Shown: positions 14,332-25,150 of the stretch, in pieces
Position numbering within the stretch: position 1 is the first letter of the stretch
How the letters are laid out: each line of letters begins with the position of its first letter
Assembly: GCF_003369915.1 (NCBI RefSeq)
Contig: NC_046677.1
Coordinates: 19,300,913-19,364,912, forward strand
Source of the DNA: Drosophila miranda
Taxonomy: Eukaryota; Arthropoda; Insecta; Diptera; Drosophilidae
Direction: 5' to 3'
DNA length: 64,000 nucleotides
Translations under genes and position numbers: made by a program
Notes under the pieces: generated by a model
What the model was told of the DNA's origin: nothing
What the model saw: the letters and a program-made list of their open reading frames with translations, nothing else
Databases searched by the model: none

Positions 14332-14566
14332 ATGCTGCAGTGCTAAAGCCACCTGCGGCCATCGTTCTCTTGGTTGCCCGAGCGCAGACCATGCTGCAGT
14401 GCTAAAGCCACCTGCGGCCATCTTTCTCTTGGTTGCCCGAGCGCAGACCATGCTGCAGTGCTAAAGCCACCTGCGGCCATCGTTTCCTTGGTTGCCGAAC
14501 GCAGACCATGCTACAGTGATAAAGCCACCTGCGGCCATCGTTTTCCTGTTTGCCCAATCGTCGGCC
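14332..14566. repeat. 59-bp minisatellite, four copies (unit 1)
   Basis: Copies begin at 14332, 14391, 14450 and 14508 with ATGCTGCAGTGCTAAAG or close variants, each followed by CCACCTGCGGCCATC. The spacing is 59, 59 and 58 bp. The array sits within a GC-rich block that looks retroelement-derived. Confidence 0.9.
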
Positions 14567-16564
14567 AAACAGAGGCGGAATTCTCCGCCTTCGGCTGTCC
14601 TCTTCGCCCCGACTCTGTCCAGGATTCCTCTTCCGGCAGCTTCAGGGAGCACAGTTCACCAAATCATGGGGTTCAGCGTATGCTAGCCTCGTCTATTACC
14701 ATCCTAATGTTTAAAGTATAAAAATCTCACAAAATTTGTATATTCATGAAGAATAATTATCAGCCCACCTCAGTAACGTTCAAGTTCCCACTGGGAGTTC
14801 GGGAAATGTGTTCAGAATTTGCAGTTATAAGTATTGTTAAGACATCGCTAGTTTAATTCCTTTTCGTTACACATTCGTTAAACTCATATCATGCTCAATC
14901 TATCTTTATAAATATTCACAAGCTATTGTTGTCAGTAAGTTCGGATTGAATTGTCAGGGAGAAAATTCCCCCAAAAGTTCTGGGGCTCCACATACAAGGA
15001 GTAGGTCGAAGTTAGGAATTCTGAGTTGTAGCAAGAGATAGAGTCTCCGTACTGTAAACCACCTTTCCGAATTAACGCTTGTTTTCAGCCTGCGCCGGAA
15101 GATCGATCTTTCGTCGTTGGAAATTGAACAGTGAGTGGGTAAGCATACCTTCCAAAAGTTGAAATGTACGTAGTTTTGAAAACCAACTGATCCTTGCCCA
15201 ACCTCGCGAATTAGAAACCTCTGACCCCTGCCTATTGAGGCTGTGCCTTGAGTGATCTGATCGTTGGCTAATTAGAGATGCCATCTGCATCCGGTCATCG
15301 ACTGAACTCCGCATAGGAGATCACGTTGTGTCAGCCAGACCGCCTCTTTGATTTTCGACTCACTCAGAAGTTAAAAGATTTAATGATTTTTCCACATTTG
15401 TGCGAAAAGCGAAAGTAACGAACTTAAAGTATTCAATGATTTTCCCATGTTATGCGAAAAGCGAAATTTATGAATTTAATTAGAATTTAGCTCGAATTAC
15501 AGTCTTATTATATATACTCATTACATTATCAAATTTCCTCATATACCCAACCATTACGAATCACCTATTTTAGTAGTTATTAAGATCATTTACTATGTTG
15601 CCATATCGGATTTAATTTTTGTTTTAAGGAAATAATGTTGAAGTTTAGATAAAAGAACAAAATGGACTCAATGCTAGCTCGCGCGTTTTCGTAAAAGGGT
15701 CCAAAAGGGGTCATCGAAGAACGGCTATTCCGTGAGGATGACCAAAGGCAGGGTGGGTCCAGACTCCGCATAACATCTGCGGACAAATACACCGATGTCT
15801 CTCCGTTTTCCTTGGTTCTCACTTCCCTTTCCTCTTTATCCTTCTTTCCTTTCGCTTCCCTCTCTCTTCCTGTTCTCTATCCTCTTTAGCTTCGTATCTT
15901 CTTCTCGTCAAATCTACCGTTCTAGCACAAGTCGCAGCACGCTAAATTCTGGCAATATTGTTAGTAATTGAAGCCTCGAGTCTGGGTTGATCTGAGGGAG
16001 CAACACGAGCTAGAGCCGGATAATTATTAGCGTGCCCAGCTCTCTCAAATCGGAACGCCCGATTTCGAACAGGACTCGTTGCACGTTACAACAGTGTTAT
16101 CGATCCTCCTTTGTAGACATCTGGCCTTTCTACCATTAATTCCTTATAATTCCTTGTAAAAGTGAATTATCTGCAGGATTATATCAGTTGTACTAAATCA
16201 AAAGTTGAGAACTTATCGACAGCTGTTAATAATTATTTCCCAAACGTCAAGGCCCAAACGTCCCTGCGAGGCCTTTCATACTTAGACTTTGCACATATAA
16301 GTCAATATGTATTGGTACACTCATTGATCAGTAATTTTTAAAATTATTAAAAATTGATAATTGATAATTTTTCATATTATATATTTTCTGCCCACAGTTG
16401 TAAAATGTGTTTTTCTCCTAGTAGGAATTTATCATTGGCATACAATCAACCGCGTTTTGTTATATGACAATTTATTTAAGTTTTCCGTAAACAAGTTAAT
16501 TAAATTAAATGAAAGCTTAACACAGTGCGACACGGAAGATCACCTGTATGCTATATTATTATAT

Positions 16565-16670
16565 TCAGGAAGGCGCCGGCTATCACTTATTTTTCGTTTT
16601 CAGCCAAAACGTTCCGTTTCCATTTTTAGGCGCTGTCGTTTTCATAAAATTTAGTCATCGTCATGATCTG
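16565..16670 (+). repeat. Short dispersed repeat (unit 1 copy)
   Basis: The segment around GTTTTCAGCCAAAACGT, with a following TTAGGCGCT and ATCG-rich tail, is echoed at 21979-22084 (by duplication), 43400-43495 and 60603-60700. No coding capacity or terminal repeat is evident, so the class is unknown. Confidence 0.5.
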
Positions 16671-17394
16671 ATATGATATGGTGTGATATTTATGCACAAC
16701 TTGATCTGGGGTGACATAGACAGCCCTGATCTGTTGAGCCGCATAAACTTCACGATTCCTATTAGACTGACTAGAAATTTTATACCGTTGTTCCTTCCAC
16801 TTTGTAGATCGAATTATTCATTGCATGAACCGTTTAGGGTCTTATGCTCGGATTACAATTCCCTCTACCATATTATATCCAACAGTAATTCTCTTCCTCT
16901 TATTAAATTATTAATCCTTACACACCTTTCTATTAATTAGTAACTGTAGTGGTATTTGTATTTTGATTGCATGCTTAGTTTCTTAGTAAGTTTAGTGCTA
17001 ATTTTCCTCGTCTAATAGCTATCTTTCTTGCATGTTCGCGTTTGGTTCGGCTACGCACCGCGCGTCATGCGGCAGCGCCCCTCGGTCGGTTGGGCGGCAG
17101 GAGGGCTGCGTTTTGCCTGGGATCCGCGCGTAACAGCCTTCTGCTGGTGTCACACGGGCCACTTGACGGTGCAGTAACTGCAACTGAAAGATGCAGTCAT
17201 TGCATGTCAACGTCCAAACAAAAAATATATTTAGTTTTATATTCGTTTCTGGCCAGCAAAAGCATCTGATTTGCTTGTATCATAAATATACAGCGTGATA
17301 AAATTTAATTTTAATTTTTTAATTTTATTTAAATCAAGACATCTTAGATGGAACACCTGCTATTCAATTTATACGGGAATACCCAAAATATATA

Positions 17395-17433
17395 TATCGA
17401 TACTATTTAAATATACCCTCTTTGGTCACACTG
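17395..17433 (+). promoter_or_regulatory. DRE and motif-1 (M1BP) promoter, unit 1
   Basis: A perfect DRE, TATCGATA, is at 17395-17402. The Drosophila core-promoter motif 1, TGGTCACACTG, is at 17423-17433. Both are typical of housekeeping genes. They lie about 150-185 bp before the ATG at 17581 and would drive the chimeric gene. Confidence 0.8.
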
Positions 17434-17580
17434 GGCCAGTTCATTCTTACATGATTGAAAATTGTTCACACATTTGATACCAGAAACGAGAAAAATCGTG
17501 TGTGTTTTCGCCATGGCTGTGTTTTATAGGATCGCTATTCAATCTTCCATCTATGGGTAAAGTGTTCCCATTCACCTTGT

Positions 17581-18566
17581 ATGTTGCAATCTATAAACAG
17601 AAATTTTGTTTATTTTAGTTGTCGCTCGATGTCTATGTTTCCCCAACATTACGGTGACCCTCTTAAAAAAAAAGATATGGAAGATTTGAATAAGAGTGAA
17701 CTCACTAAGTTTTACCATATACCGATAAAAGCAGCTCTAAACAATCATTCTGATACTGTCTTTAGCGACGAAATCAAACTAAAAATGATTAATTATATAA
17801 TTGATTTTGACTGCAGTATAAGCTTGGAAAGAAAACAAGAACTAATAAATGACCTTAAGCTATGCACCAAAAATGGATTAGAAGTCGCTCTGGAAGACCT
17901 AGCACTTACATTCACGTATTTACCAAGTTCTTCAATATATGGATATACACAAGCCGAGCTGTTACCAAATGGATCATCAATAAATGTCACCATTAACAAT
18001 CTGGAGGCATATTGCGAACTGCTTCTTAACTTTATTTTACAGGATGGAATTGCTAAGCAGATGAAAGCTTTCAGTGATGGATTTAATGAAGTTTTTCCGC
18101 TAAAAAAACTGACTGCGTTCTCCGCGGCTGAGGCTCGTTTAATGATTTGTGGTGAACAATATCCACATTGGAATCGAGAAGATATTATTTCATATACTGA
18201 ACCAAAACTTGGCTACTCCAAAGATAGGTAAACCAAAAAAATATTGTTAATCAAATACGAAAAAGTAATCTCTTTTTTTTTAGCCCTGGGTTCCTCCGTT
18301 TTGTAAACGTTCTATTAGGCATGTCAGGAAATGAACGGAAAGCTTTTCTACAGTTCACAACTGGTTGCAGTAGTTTACCCCCAGGAGGACTTTCAAATCT
18401 ACATCCTCGACTTACAGTTGTTCGAAAAGTAGATGCAGGTGTTGGAAGCTATCCCTCTGTAAATACTTGTGTTCATTATTTAAAGCTTCCAGACTACCCA
18501 ACCGAAAAAATAATGAAGGAGCGGCTGTTAACAGCAACAAAAGAAAAGGGGTTTCATTTAAACTAA
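17581..18566 (+). CDS. Chimeric gene: mRpS7 N-terminus fused in frame to HECT C-terminal half
   Basis: Exons are 17581-18227 and 18284-18566, giving 309 residues. Residues 1-73 equal the start of mRpS7, including its basic, acid-free first 24 residues that look like a mitochondrial presequence. After the junction at 17799-17800 the frame continues, without any added base, into about residues 2483-2718 of the HECT ligase (IDFDC... to EKGFHLN). The retained part spans the later N-lobe and the whole C-lobe, with the catalytic cysteine as residue 278 (codon 18468-18470). The parental intron with its GTAAAC donor and TTTTAG acceptor is kept. It has its own DRE/motif-1 promoter and the ligase 3' end. 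The E2-binding surface may be only partly retained, and the first half of the HECT domain is gone. Whether it is expressed, imported into mitochondria or stable is inference. It could also be a neutral by-product of the duplication. Confidence 0.85.
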
Positions 18567-21500
18567 ACATTAAAGCTTTCTATATGCAAACAGTGTAATC
18601 CATAGTGTAATGCTATAATTTTGCATACTCTATAAAAATGTATTTTAAATTAATTATGAATAATTTAATTAAATCAAATTTAATACAGTTAGAGCTCATT
18701 ATTAAATCATTATTAAATATTGCGATGTCCTTCAGCCCCTATGTTGGTAAACCAACAAACGACCAACACTGTCGATAATGGATTTATTTATAGTATTTAT
18801 TTTTCTAAAGGTTCTGGATTTCATGAGTTAAAATTACCACAAGGGTCTCGCAGAGGTGTGATGTGTCTAGTTCCTCGTTTCTTGTTACTTTTATCAACTG
18901 GTTGACAGTCGTGGTGCTTTATTTTGTCTCGGGCATTTCTCCGAGTCTGAGTCCTTGAATTTTTTGGAATCTGTAGCTTATGGTGTAGGTCATCAAACTC
19001 CGGTGTATCTGCGAAAACTTTCAAAGCTGACCCAAGGAATTTTAAACCCTGGCTTGCCTATGGTGAACTCCTAATGCCGCACTCATAGTCAGCAGGTTCT
19101 TGTGTGTGTATGTGTGTACTTTTGTCATCGCTATCGTCTACTGGTCGTATTTTGTCCGGTTAGTGGACTGGACTGTTATACGTAAAAGGTCTTTGGACAT
19201 CTGACAGGCCATGGCAAATTCCTTTTTCGGTTAAAGATCTCGTCGAGAACGGTTGTGCGCGCAAACGAATCTTTTGTAAGAAGTGCCATCATAGGAAAAT
19301 TCCCTTGTGAAACAACTCGACACGGTACGGAAAAGACATACCTTTCGGTTGATCGCGATATTTTGGGTGAGTGCGATTGGAAAAATCCACAGAACAGGTT
19401 TTCATCTGATTTTCTGCAGCTCACGCACCCGCTGATTCCCTTGCTCGTACAAGTGGAGTGGCGGGGCACGGGAGTCTCGCGACAGATCCCGCTCGGAAAA
19501 AAGACGCCACAGCTCCAAAGACCGGACGGTCTTTCGCTTGTTGCGTGGGGCAGCGACCCACGCTATTTAAACGCACCCCATCGTCCAGTCGCCGGCTAAG
19601 TAAGCCGCAGAGCGCAGTCAGCCGGGGGCTGGAATAAGCAAACGCCTTCCCGCTTGGGACCCTTCGCCTGCGAGGAGCACCCTAGACAGGGTTAAACAGC
19701 AGCGCGCGCCAAGTCGCGTGAAGAAGAAGCAGGAGCAAATCAGAGATGCTGCAGTGCTAAAGCCACCTGCGGCCATCGTTCTCTTGGTTGCCCGAGCGCA
19801 GACCATGCTGCAGTGCTAAAGCCACCTGCGGCCATCTTTCTCTTGGTTGCCCGAGCGCAGACCATGCTGCAGTGCTAAAGCCACCTGCGGCCATCGTTTC
19901 CTTGGTTGCCGAACGCAGACCATGCTACAGTGATAAAGCCACCTGCGGCCATCGTTTTCCTGTTTGCCCAATCGTCGGCCAAACAGAGGCGGAATTCTCC
20001 GCCTTCGGCTGTCCTCTTCGCCCCGACTCTGTCCAGGATTCCTCTTCCGGCAGCTTCAGGGAGCACAGTTCACCAAATCATGGGGTTCAGCGTATGCTAG
20101 CCTCGTCTATTACCATCCTAATGTTTAAAGTATAAAAATCTCACAAAATTTGTATATTCATGAAGAATAATTATCAGCCCACCTCAGTAACGTTCAAGTT
20201 CCCACTGGGAGTTCGGGAAATGTGTTCAGAATTTGCAGTTATAAGTATTTTTAAGACATCGCTAGTTTAATTCCTTTTCGTTACACATTCGTTAAACTCA
20301 TATCATGCTCAATCTATCTTTATAAATATTCACAAGCTATTGTTGTCAGTAAGTTCGGATTGAATTGTCAGGGAGAAAATTCCCCCAAAAGTTCTGGGGC
20401 TCCACATACAAGGAGTAGGTCGAAGTTAGGAATTCTGAGTTGTAGCAAGAGATAGAGTCTCCGTACTGTAAACCACCTTTCCGAATTAACGCTTGTTTTC
20501 AGCCTGCGCCGGAAGATCGATCTTTCGTCGTTGGAAATTGAACAGTGAGTGGGTAAGCATACCTTCCAAAAGTTGAAATGTACGTAGTTTTGAAAACCAA
20601 CTGATCCTTGCCCAACCTCGCGAATTAGAAACCTCTGACCCCTGCCTATTGAGGCTGTGCCTTGAGTGATCTGATCGTTGGCTAATTAGAGATGCCATCT
20701 GCATCCGGTCATCGACTGAACTCCGCATAGGAGATCACGTTGTGTCAGCCAGACCGCCTCTTTGATTTTCGACTCACTCAGAAGTTAAAAGATTTAATGA
20801 TTTTTCCACATTTGTGCGAAAAGCGAAAGTAACGAACTTAAAGTATTCAATGATTTTCCCATGTTATGCGAAAAGCGAAATTTATGAATTTAATTCGAAT
20901 TTAGCTCGAATTACAGTCTTATTATATATACTCATTACATTATCAAATTTCCTCATATACCCAACCATTACGAATCACCTATTTTAGTAGTTATTAAGAT
21001 CATTTACTATGTTGCCATATCGGATTTAATTTTTGTTTTAAGGAAATAATGTTGAAGTTTAGATAAAAGAACAAAATGGACTCAATGCTAGCTCGCGCGT
21101 TTTCGTAAAAGGGTCCAAAAGGGGTCATCGAAGAACGGCTATTCCGTGAGGATGACCAAAGGCAGGGTGGGTCCAGACTCCGCATAACATCTGCGGACAA
21201 ATACACCGATGTCTCTCCGTTTTCCTTGGTTCTCACTTCCCTTTCCTCTTTATCCTTCTTTCCTTTCGCTTCCCTCTCTCTTCCTGTTCTCTATCCTCTT
21301 TAGCTTCGTATCTTCTTCTCGTCAAATCTACCGTTCTAGCACAAGTCGCAGCACGCTAAATTCTGGCAATATTGTTAGTAATTGAAGCCTCGAGTCTGGG
21401 TTGATCTGAGGGAGCAACACGAGCTAGAGCCGGATAATTATTAGCGTGCCCAGCTCTCTCAAATCGGAACGCCCGATTTCGAACAGGACTCGTTGCACGT

Positions 21501-22780
21501 TACAACAGTGTTATCGATCCTCCTTTGTAGACATCTGGCCTTTCTACCATTAATTCCTTATAATTCCTTGTAAAAGTGAATTATCTGCAGGATTATATCA
21601 GTTGTACTAAATCAAAAGTTGAGAACTTATCGACAGCTGTTAATAATTATTTCCCAAACGTCAAGGCCCAAACGTCCCTGCGAGGCCTTTCATACTTAGA
21701 CTTTGCACATATAAGTCAATATGTATTGGTACACTCATTGATCAGTAATTTTTAAAATTATTAAAAATTGATAATTGATAATTTTTCATATTATATATTT
21801 TCTGCCCACAGTTGTAAAATGTGTTTTTCTCCTAGTAGGAATTTATCATTGGCATACAATCAACCGCGTTTTGTTATATGACAATTTATTTAAGTTTTCC
21901 GTAAACAAGTTAATTAAATTAAATGAAAGCTTAACACAGTGCGACACGGAAGATCACCTGTATGCTATATTATTATATTCAGGAAGGCGCCGGCTATCAC
22001 TTATTTTTCGTTTTCAGCCAAAACGTTCCGTTTCCATTTTTAGGCGCTGTCGTTTTCATAAAATTTAGTCATCGTCATGATCTGATATGATATGGTGTGA
22101 TATTTATGCACAACTTGATCAGGGGTGACATAGACAGCCCTGATCTGTTGAGCCGCATAAACTTCACGATTCCTATTAGACTGACTAGAAATTTTATACC
22201 GTTGTTCCTTCCACTTTGTAGATCGAATTATTCATTGCATGAACCGTTTAGGGTCTTATGCTCGGATTACAATTCCCTCTACCATATTATATCCAACAGT
22301 AATTCTCTTCCTCTTATTAAATTATTAATCCTTACACACCTTTCTATTAATTAGTAACTGTAGTGGTATTTGTATTTTGATTGCATGCTTAGTTTCTTAG
22401 TAAGTTTAGTGCTAATTTTCCTCGAATGTTAGTCTAATAGCTATCTTTCTTGCATGTTCGCGTTTGGTTCGGCTACGCACCGCGCGTCATGCTGCGTTTT
22501 GCCTGGGATCCGCGCGTAACAGCCTTCTGCTGGTGTCACACGGGCCACTTGACGGTGCAGTAACTGCAACTGAAAGATGCAGTCATTGCATGTCAACGTC
22601 CAAACAAAAAATATATTTAGTTTTATATTCGTTTCTGGCCAGCAAAAGCATCTGATTTGCTTGTATCATAAATATACAGCGTGATAAAATTTAATTTTAA
22701 TTTTTTAATTTTATTTAAATCAAGACATCTTAGATGGAACACCTGCTATTCAATTTATACGGGAATACCCAAAATATATA
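18567..22780. other. Intergenic DNA, unit 2
   Basis: This stretch repeats the content of 13153-17394: the GC-rich retroelement-like block, the 59-bp minisatellite at 19746-19980, the pyrimidine tract near 21240-21310, and the short dispersed repeat at 21979-22084. No gene is recognisable. Confidence 0.55.
19746..19980. repeat. 59-bp minisatellite, four copies (unit 2)
   Basis: This is the duplicate of the array at 14332-14566, with the same four copies and spacing. No copy-number change is seen since the duplication. Confidence 0.9.
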
Positions 22781-22819
22781 TATCGATACTATTTAAATAT
22801 ACCCTCTTTGGTCACACTG
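22781..22819 (+). promoter_or_regulatory. DRE and motif-1 (M1BP) promoter of mRpS7
   Basis: TATCGATA at 22781-22788 and TGGTCACACTG at 22809-22819 precede the mRpS7 ATG by about 150-185 bp. This pairing is usual for fly housekeeping and mitochondrial genes. Confidence 0.82.
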
Positions 22820-22966
22820 GGCCAGTTCATTCTTACATGATTGAAAATTGTTCACACATTTGATACCAGAAACGAGAAAAATCGTGTGTGTTTTCGCCAT
22901 GGCTGTGTTTTATAGGATCGCTATTCAATCTTCCATCTATGGGTAAAGTGTTCCCATTCACCTTGT

Positions 22967-23614
22967 ATGTTGCAATCTATAAACAGAAATTTTGTTTATT
23001 TTAGTTGTCGCTCGATGTCTATGTTTCCCCAACATTACGGTGACCCTCTTAAAAAAAAAGATATGGAAGATTTGAATAAGAGTGAACTCACTAAGTTTTA
23101 CCATATACCGATAAAAGCAGCTCTAAACAATCATTCTGATACTGTCTTTAGCGACGAAATCAAACTAAAAATGATTAATTATATAACAAAAAATGGAAAT
23201 AGAGTCTTGGCCCGAGGACTTTTGTCAAGAACATTCGAAATAATCAAACGTGCACAAACTGAGCGTTTGCACTTGAGCCCAACAGATAAACAAAATGTTA
23301 ACACTAATGCTGAAAAGCTACTAATAGAGGCAGTCGAAAATAGTAGACCATTGCTTCAGTTGACATCTATAAAACGTGGTGGTGTGAACTATCAAGTCCC
23401 GGTGCCTATAACAAAAAAAAGATCTTATTTTCTGGCTATGAAATGGCTTTTAGATGCAGCTTTTGAAAAAGATAAGAAAGTATGTCTTCCAGAGAGATTA
23501 GCTTGGGAAATTCTGGACGCTGCCCATGGCCAAGGTAGAGTTATAAAAAAAAAAGATGATGTGCATAAACAGTGTGAAGGTAATCGCGCATATGCACATT
23601 ATCGGTGGAGCTAG
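22967..23614 (+). CDS. mRpS7: Mitochondrial small ribosomal subunit protein uS7m
   Basis: A single open frame of 215 residues. The first 24 or so residues are basic and free of acidic residues ([16 protein letters not shown]...), as expected of a matrix-targeting sequence. The body matches the bacterial/mitochondrial uS7 family: a central segment with IKRGGVNYQVPVPI, the alternating basic helix around KKRSYFLAMKWLLDAA, and the typical NRAYAHYRWS end. uS7m binds the 3' major domain of mitochondrial small-subunit rRNA and is needed for head assembly. An AATAAA lies at 23651-23656. The first 73 codons are duplicated upstream at 17581. This downstream copy is complete and should be the functional one. 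Confidence 0.95.
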   Translation: MLQSINRNFVYFSCRSMSMFPQHYGDPLKKKDMEDLNKSELTKFYHIPIKAALNNHSDTVFSDEIKLKMINYITKNGNRVLARGLLSRTFEIIKRAQTERLHLSPTDKQNVNTNAEKLLIEAVENSRPLLQLTSIKRGGVNYQVPVPITKKRSYFLAMKWLLDAAFEKDKKVCLPERLAWEILDAAHGQGRVIKKKDDVHKQCEGNRAYAHYRWS

Positions 23615-23944
23615 TTTAATTATTTAAATTTGATATAATATAAAAATTAAAATAAATTTTGGTAAATTGTAGCATTAAAGTGTTATATATGGGGTGACAC
23701 CGGGGATTCTTCCAACCGAGTTCCAAATAAGGGTGGCGCGAATACAAAACTTATGTTTTTGCATTATATTTCTCAAAACCATAATTTTTAAAGCTTCAGA
23801 AAAGAAGTATTTTTAAATGTTTTTGTTATAGATGCTATTCGTATAGGCATGTTAGTGAGACGTTGTTCAAGGTATATATAAATATTTAACAATCTTTGTA
23901 TAAACGACAATTATAGATAGAAATTTAAATATTTGAAGAAGTTT

Positions 23945-24130
23945 GAACTTAATAGCCTATTCCTACAGGTGGGCATCCACCATCCGTTTCTGGAATGGTT
24001 CGTAACGTTTTTTCTTTTCGAAAATTTCTGTTATTCCACAATCCAATTGTAATGCCCATAATAAGCTTTGTACATTGAGCACATCCCGGAGGAATGGTGA
24101 GATTTTTTGACAGATGTGAAACCCCGATTT
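23945..24130 (-). repeat. Uncharacterised dispersed repeat, inverted copy
   Basis: Read on the reverse strand this matches 35325-35540. Shared words include CGGGGTTTCAC, TCTGTCAAAAAAT, CATTCCTCCGGGATGT and a following GTTACGRACCATTCC-like stretch. Related copies lie at 24490-24610 and 54880-55050. No coding capacity is seen. Confidence 0.6.
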
Positions 24131-24489
24131 GCTAGTGAACATATACATATGTATGTGTGCAACAAACTTTACTCTCTTGACCACCAGCTCTTGCGGCAGC
24201 TCTGTTCGGAAGTTGGTATGGCCTTCGCTCCGCCTGTAACATCGGCTGCTCCTTCGGGACTTCAAGCAATTCCCAAACATTATTTGGGGACCCAAGCAAA
24301 TCCGCATTATTATCATGCCAAATGTTTAAACCGAGATTTTCCATCTATGCAGTTTATTTCGACATGCGTGTAGCGTTTCTATTTTATTTGTCTTCTTTTT
24401 ATTTTCAACGATTTGAAATTTTAATTAAGATTTGAAATATGTTTAGGCGCGAACAATTTTTTATTGCCATTGTTTTTAAGGGCTGCATT

Positions 24490-24610
24490 TGTAAACTATC
24501 GGAAAAGTATCGCATAGAATCGAGCGGTTTAGGAACATCCTATATTGTGGAATAACGGAAATTATCGAAGAGGGAAAAACTTTACGGACCCCGAGATGGA
24601 TTCGTCAGTG
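24490..24610 (+). repeat. Uncharacterised dispersed repeat, partial copy
   Basis: This contains TATCGCATAGAA, a GTGGAATAACGGAAAT stretch and CTTTACGGACC. These align with 54880-55050, with 35420-35500, and with the reverse strand of 23945-24130. Confidence 0.45.
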
Positions 24611-25150
24611 TGAATAGCCCCGAGGACTTAGCCAGTAGATGCATATTCTTACAAGAACTAGTTGATAACCAACTTTGGTCGCATGGACCTGCTTGTTTGC
24701 AAAAGCGCCGCGACTAAGTGCATGTGGCAGGGTCGCAGGTTCTAAATTTCTAAAGTATGTCGAACGTCGTCCAGTTATTCTTCCACAAATTTGTCGGCTG
24801 TCTCGCCTTCACACAGCGGAAAACTCTTCATTCATTTGGAGCCCACATCCGAACTCACAGAGAAGAAATTTCTCGCGGCCTTCTCTTGTTTTTTCCTGGA
24901 AGCGTTCAGCGGACTCTTGGCGTTTCATCACATCAGTCTCAGCCATATAAAAGGTCAGTGGGAAGCCGGGGTGATGAGTTTCAAAAGTCCCTTCTTGAAA
25001 GCCAAGTCCACACGGAAGTATACATTAGAGAACTTTCCACGCTTTTCACGAAGATTGAAGCATTCCTATATCAACGCCGCTATCACCGATATCGGAAGAT
25101 CCGATGGCAGTATTTGCCATCAACCAAAAGATTTGCCAGGGGTGGACAGA
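24575..25150 (+). mobile_element. Decayed BEL/Pao retrotransposon, integrase region
   Basis: Broken frames encode pieces of the BEL/Pao polyprotein in the expected order. First comes a PEDLASR...ELVDNQLWSHGPA segment (typical NPADLASRG...LWxxGPxWL), then RRPVILPQICRLSRLH, then GQWEAGVMSFKS, and after a frameshift ELSTLFTKIEAFLYQRR (typical ELSTLLxQIEAxLNSRP). Stops and at least one frameshift make it non-functional. Confidence 0.65.

Larger units (their letters stand above)
13153..17394. other. Intergenic DNA between HECT ligase and mRpS7 (unit 1)
   Basis: No gene is recognisable. An ATTAAA at 13155-13160 may serve as the ligase polyadenylation signal. A GC-rich block at about 13940-14690 has an ATTTAAA box at 14151 followed about 20 bp on by a CCAGTCG initiator-like word and then a minisatellite, which looks like the promoter end of a decayed retroelement. 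15825-15900 is a pyrimidine-rich tract (GAGA-like on the reverse strand). 16565-16670 belongs to a short dispersed repeat also present near 43400 and 60600. Confidence 0.55.
12387..17800 (+). repeat. Tandem duplication, unit 1 (5414 bp)
   Basis: Every base from 12387 onward recurs 5414 bp later. Unit 1 contains the last part of the HECT ligase, the 3' flank, about 4.2 kb of intergenic DNA, the mRpS7 promoter and the first 73 codons of mRpS7. I find six substitutions between the units by eye: 12846/18260, 13579/18993, 13880/19294, 14836/20250, 15482/20896 and 16707/22121. There is also a 36-bp segment (17071-17106) present only in unit 1, and an 8-bp insertion near 22425 present only in unit 2. 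About 0.1 percent substitution divergence means the duplication is very young. Confidence 0.97.
17801..23186 (+). repeat. Tandem duplication, unit 2 (5386 bp)
   Basis: This is the second copy of the 12387-17800 segment. It starts in the HECT ligase sequence and ends inside the mRpS7 coding exon, after which mRpS7 continues normally. The junction at 17799-17800 shows a 2-bp (AA) overlap between the two parental sequences and no filler. It is 28 bp shorter than unit 1 because of one 8-bp insertion and one 36-bp deletion. Confidence 0.97.

Noticed and set aside
17801-18566. A second complete HECT ligase gene
   Set aside because: Only the last 236 codons are duplicated. The first half of the HECT domain and everything upstream are missing, so it is a chimera and not a paralogue.
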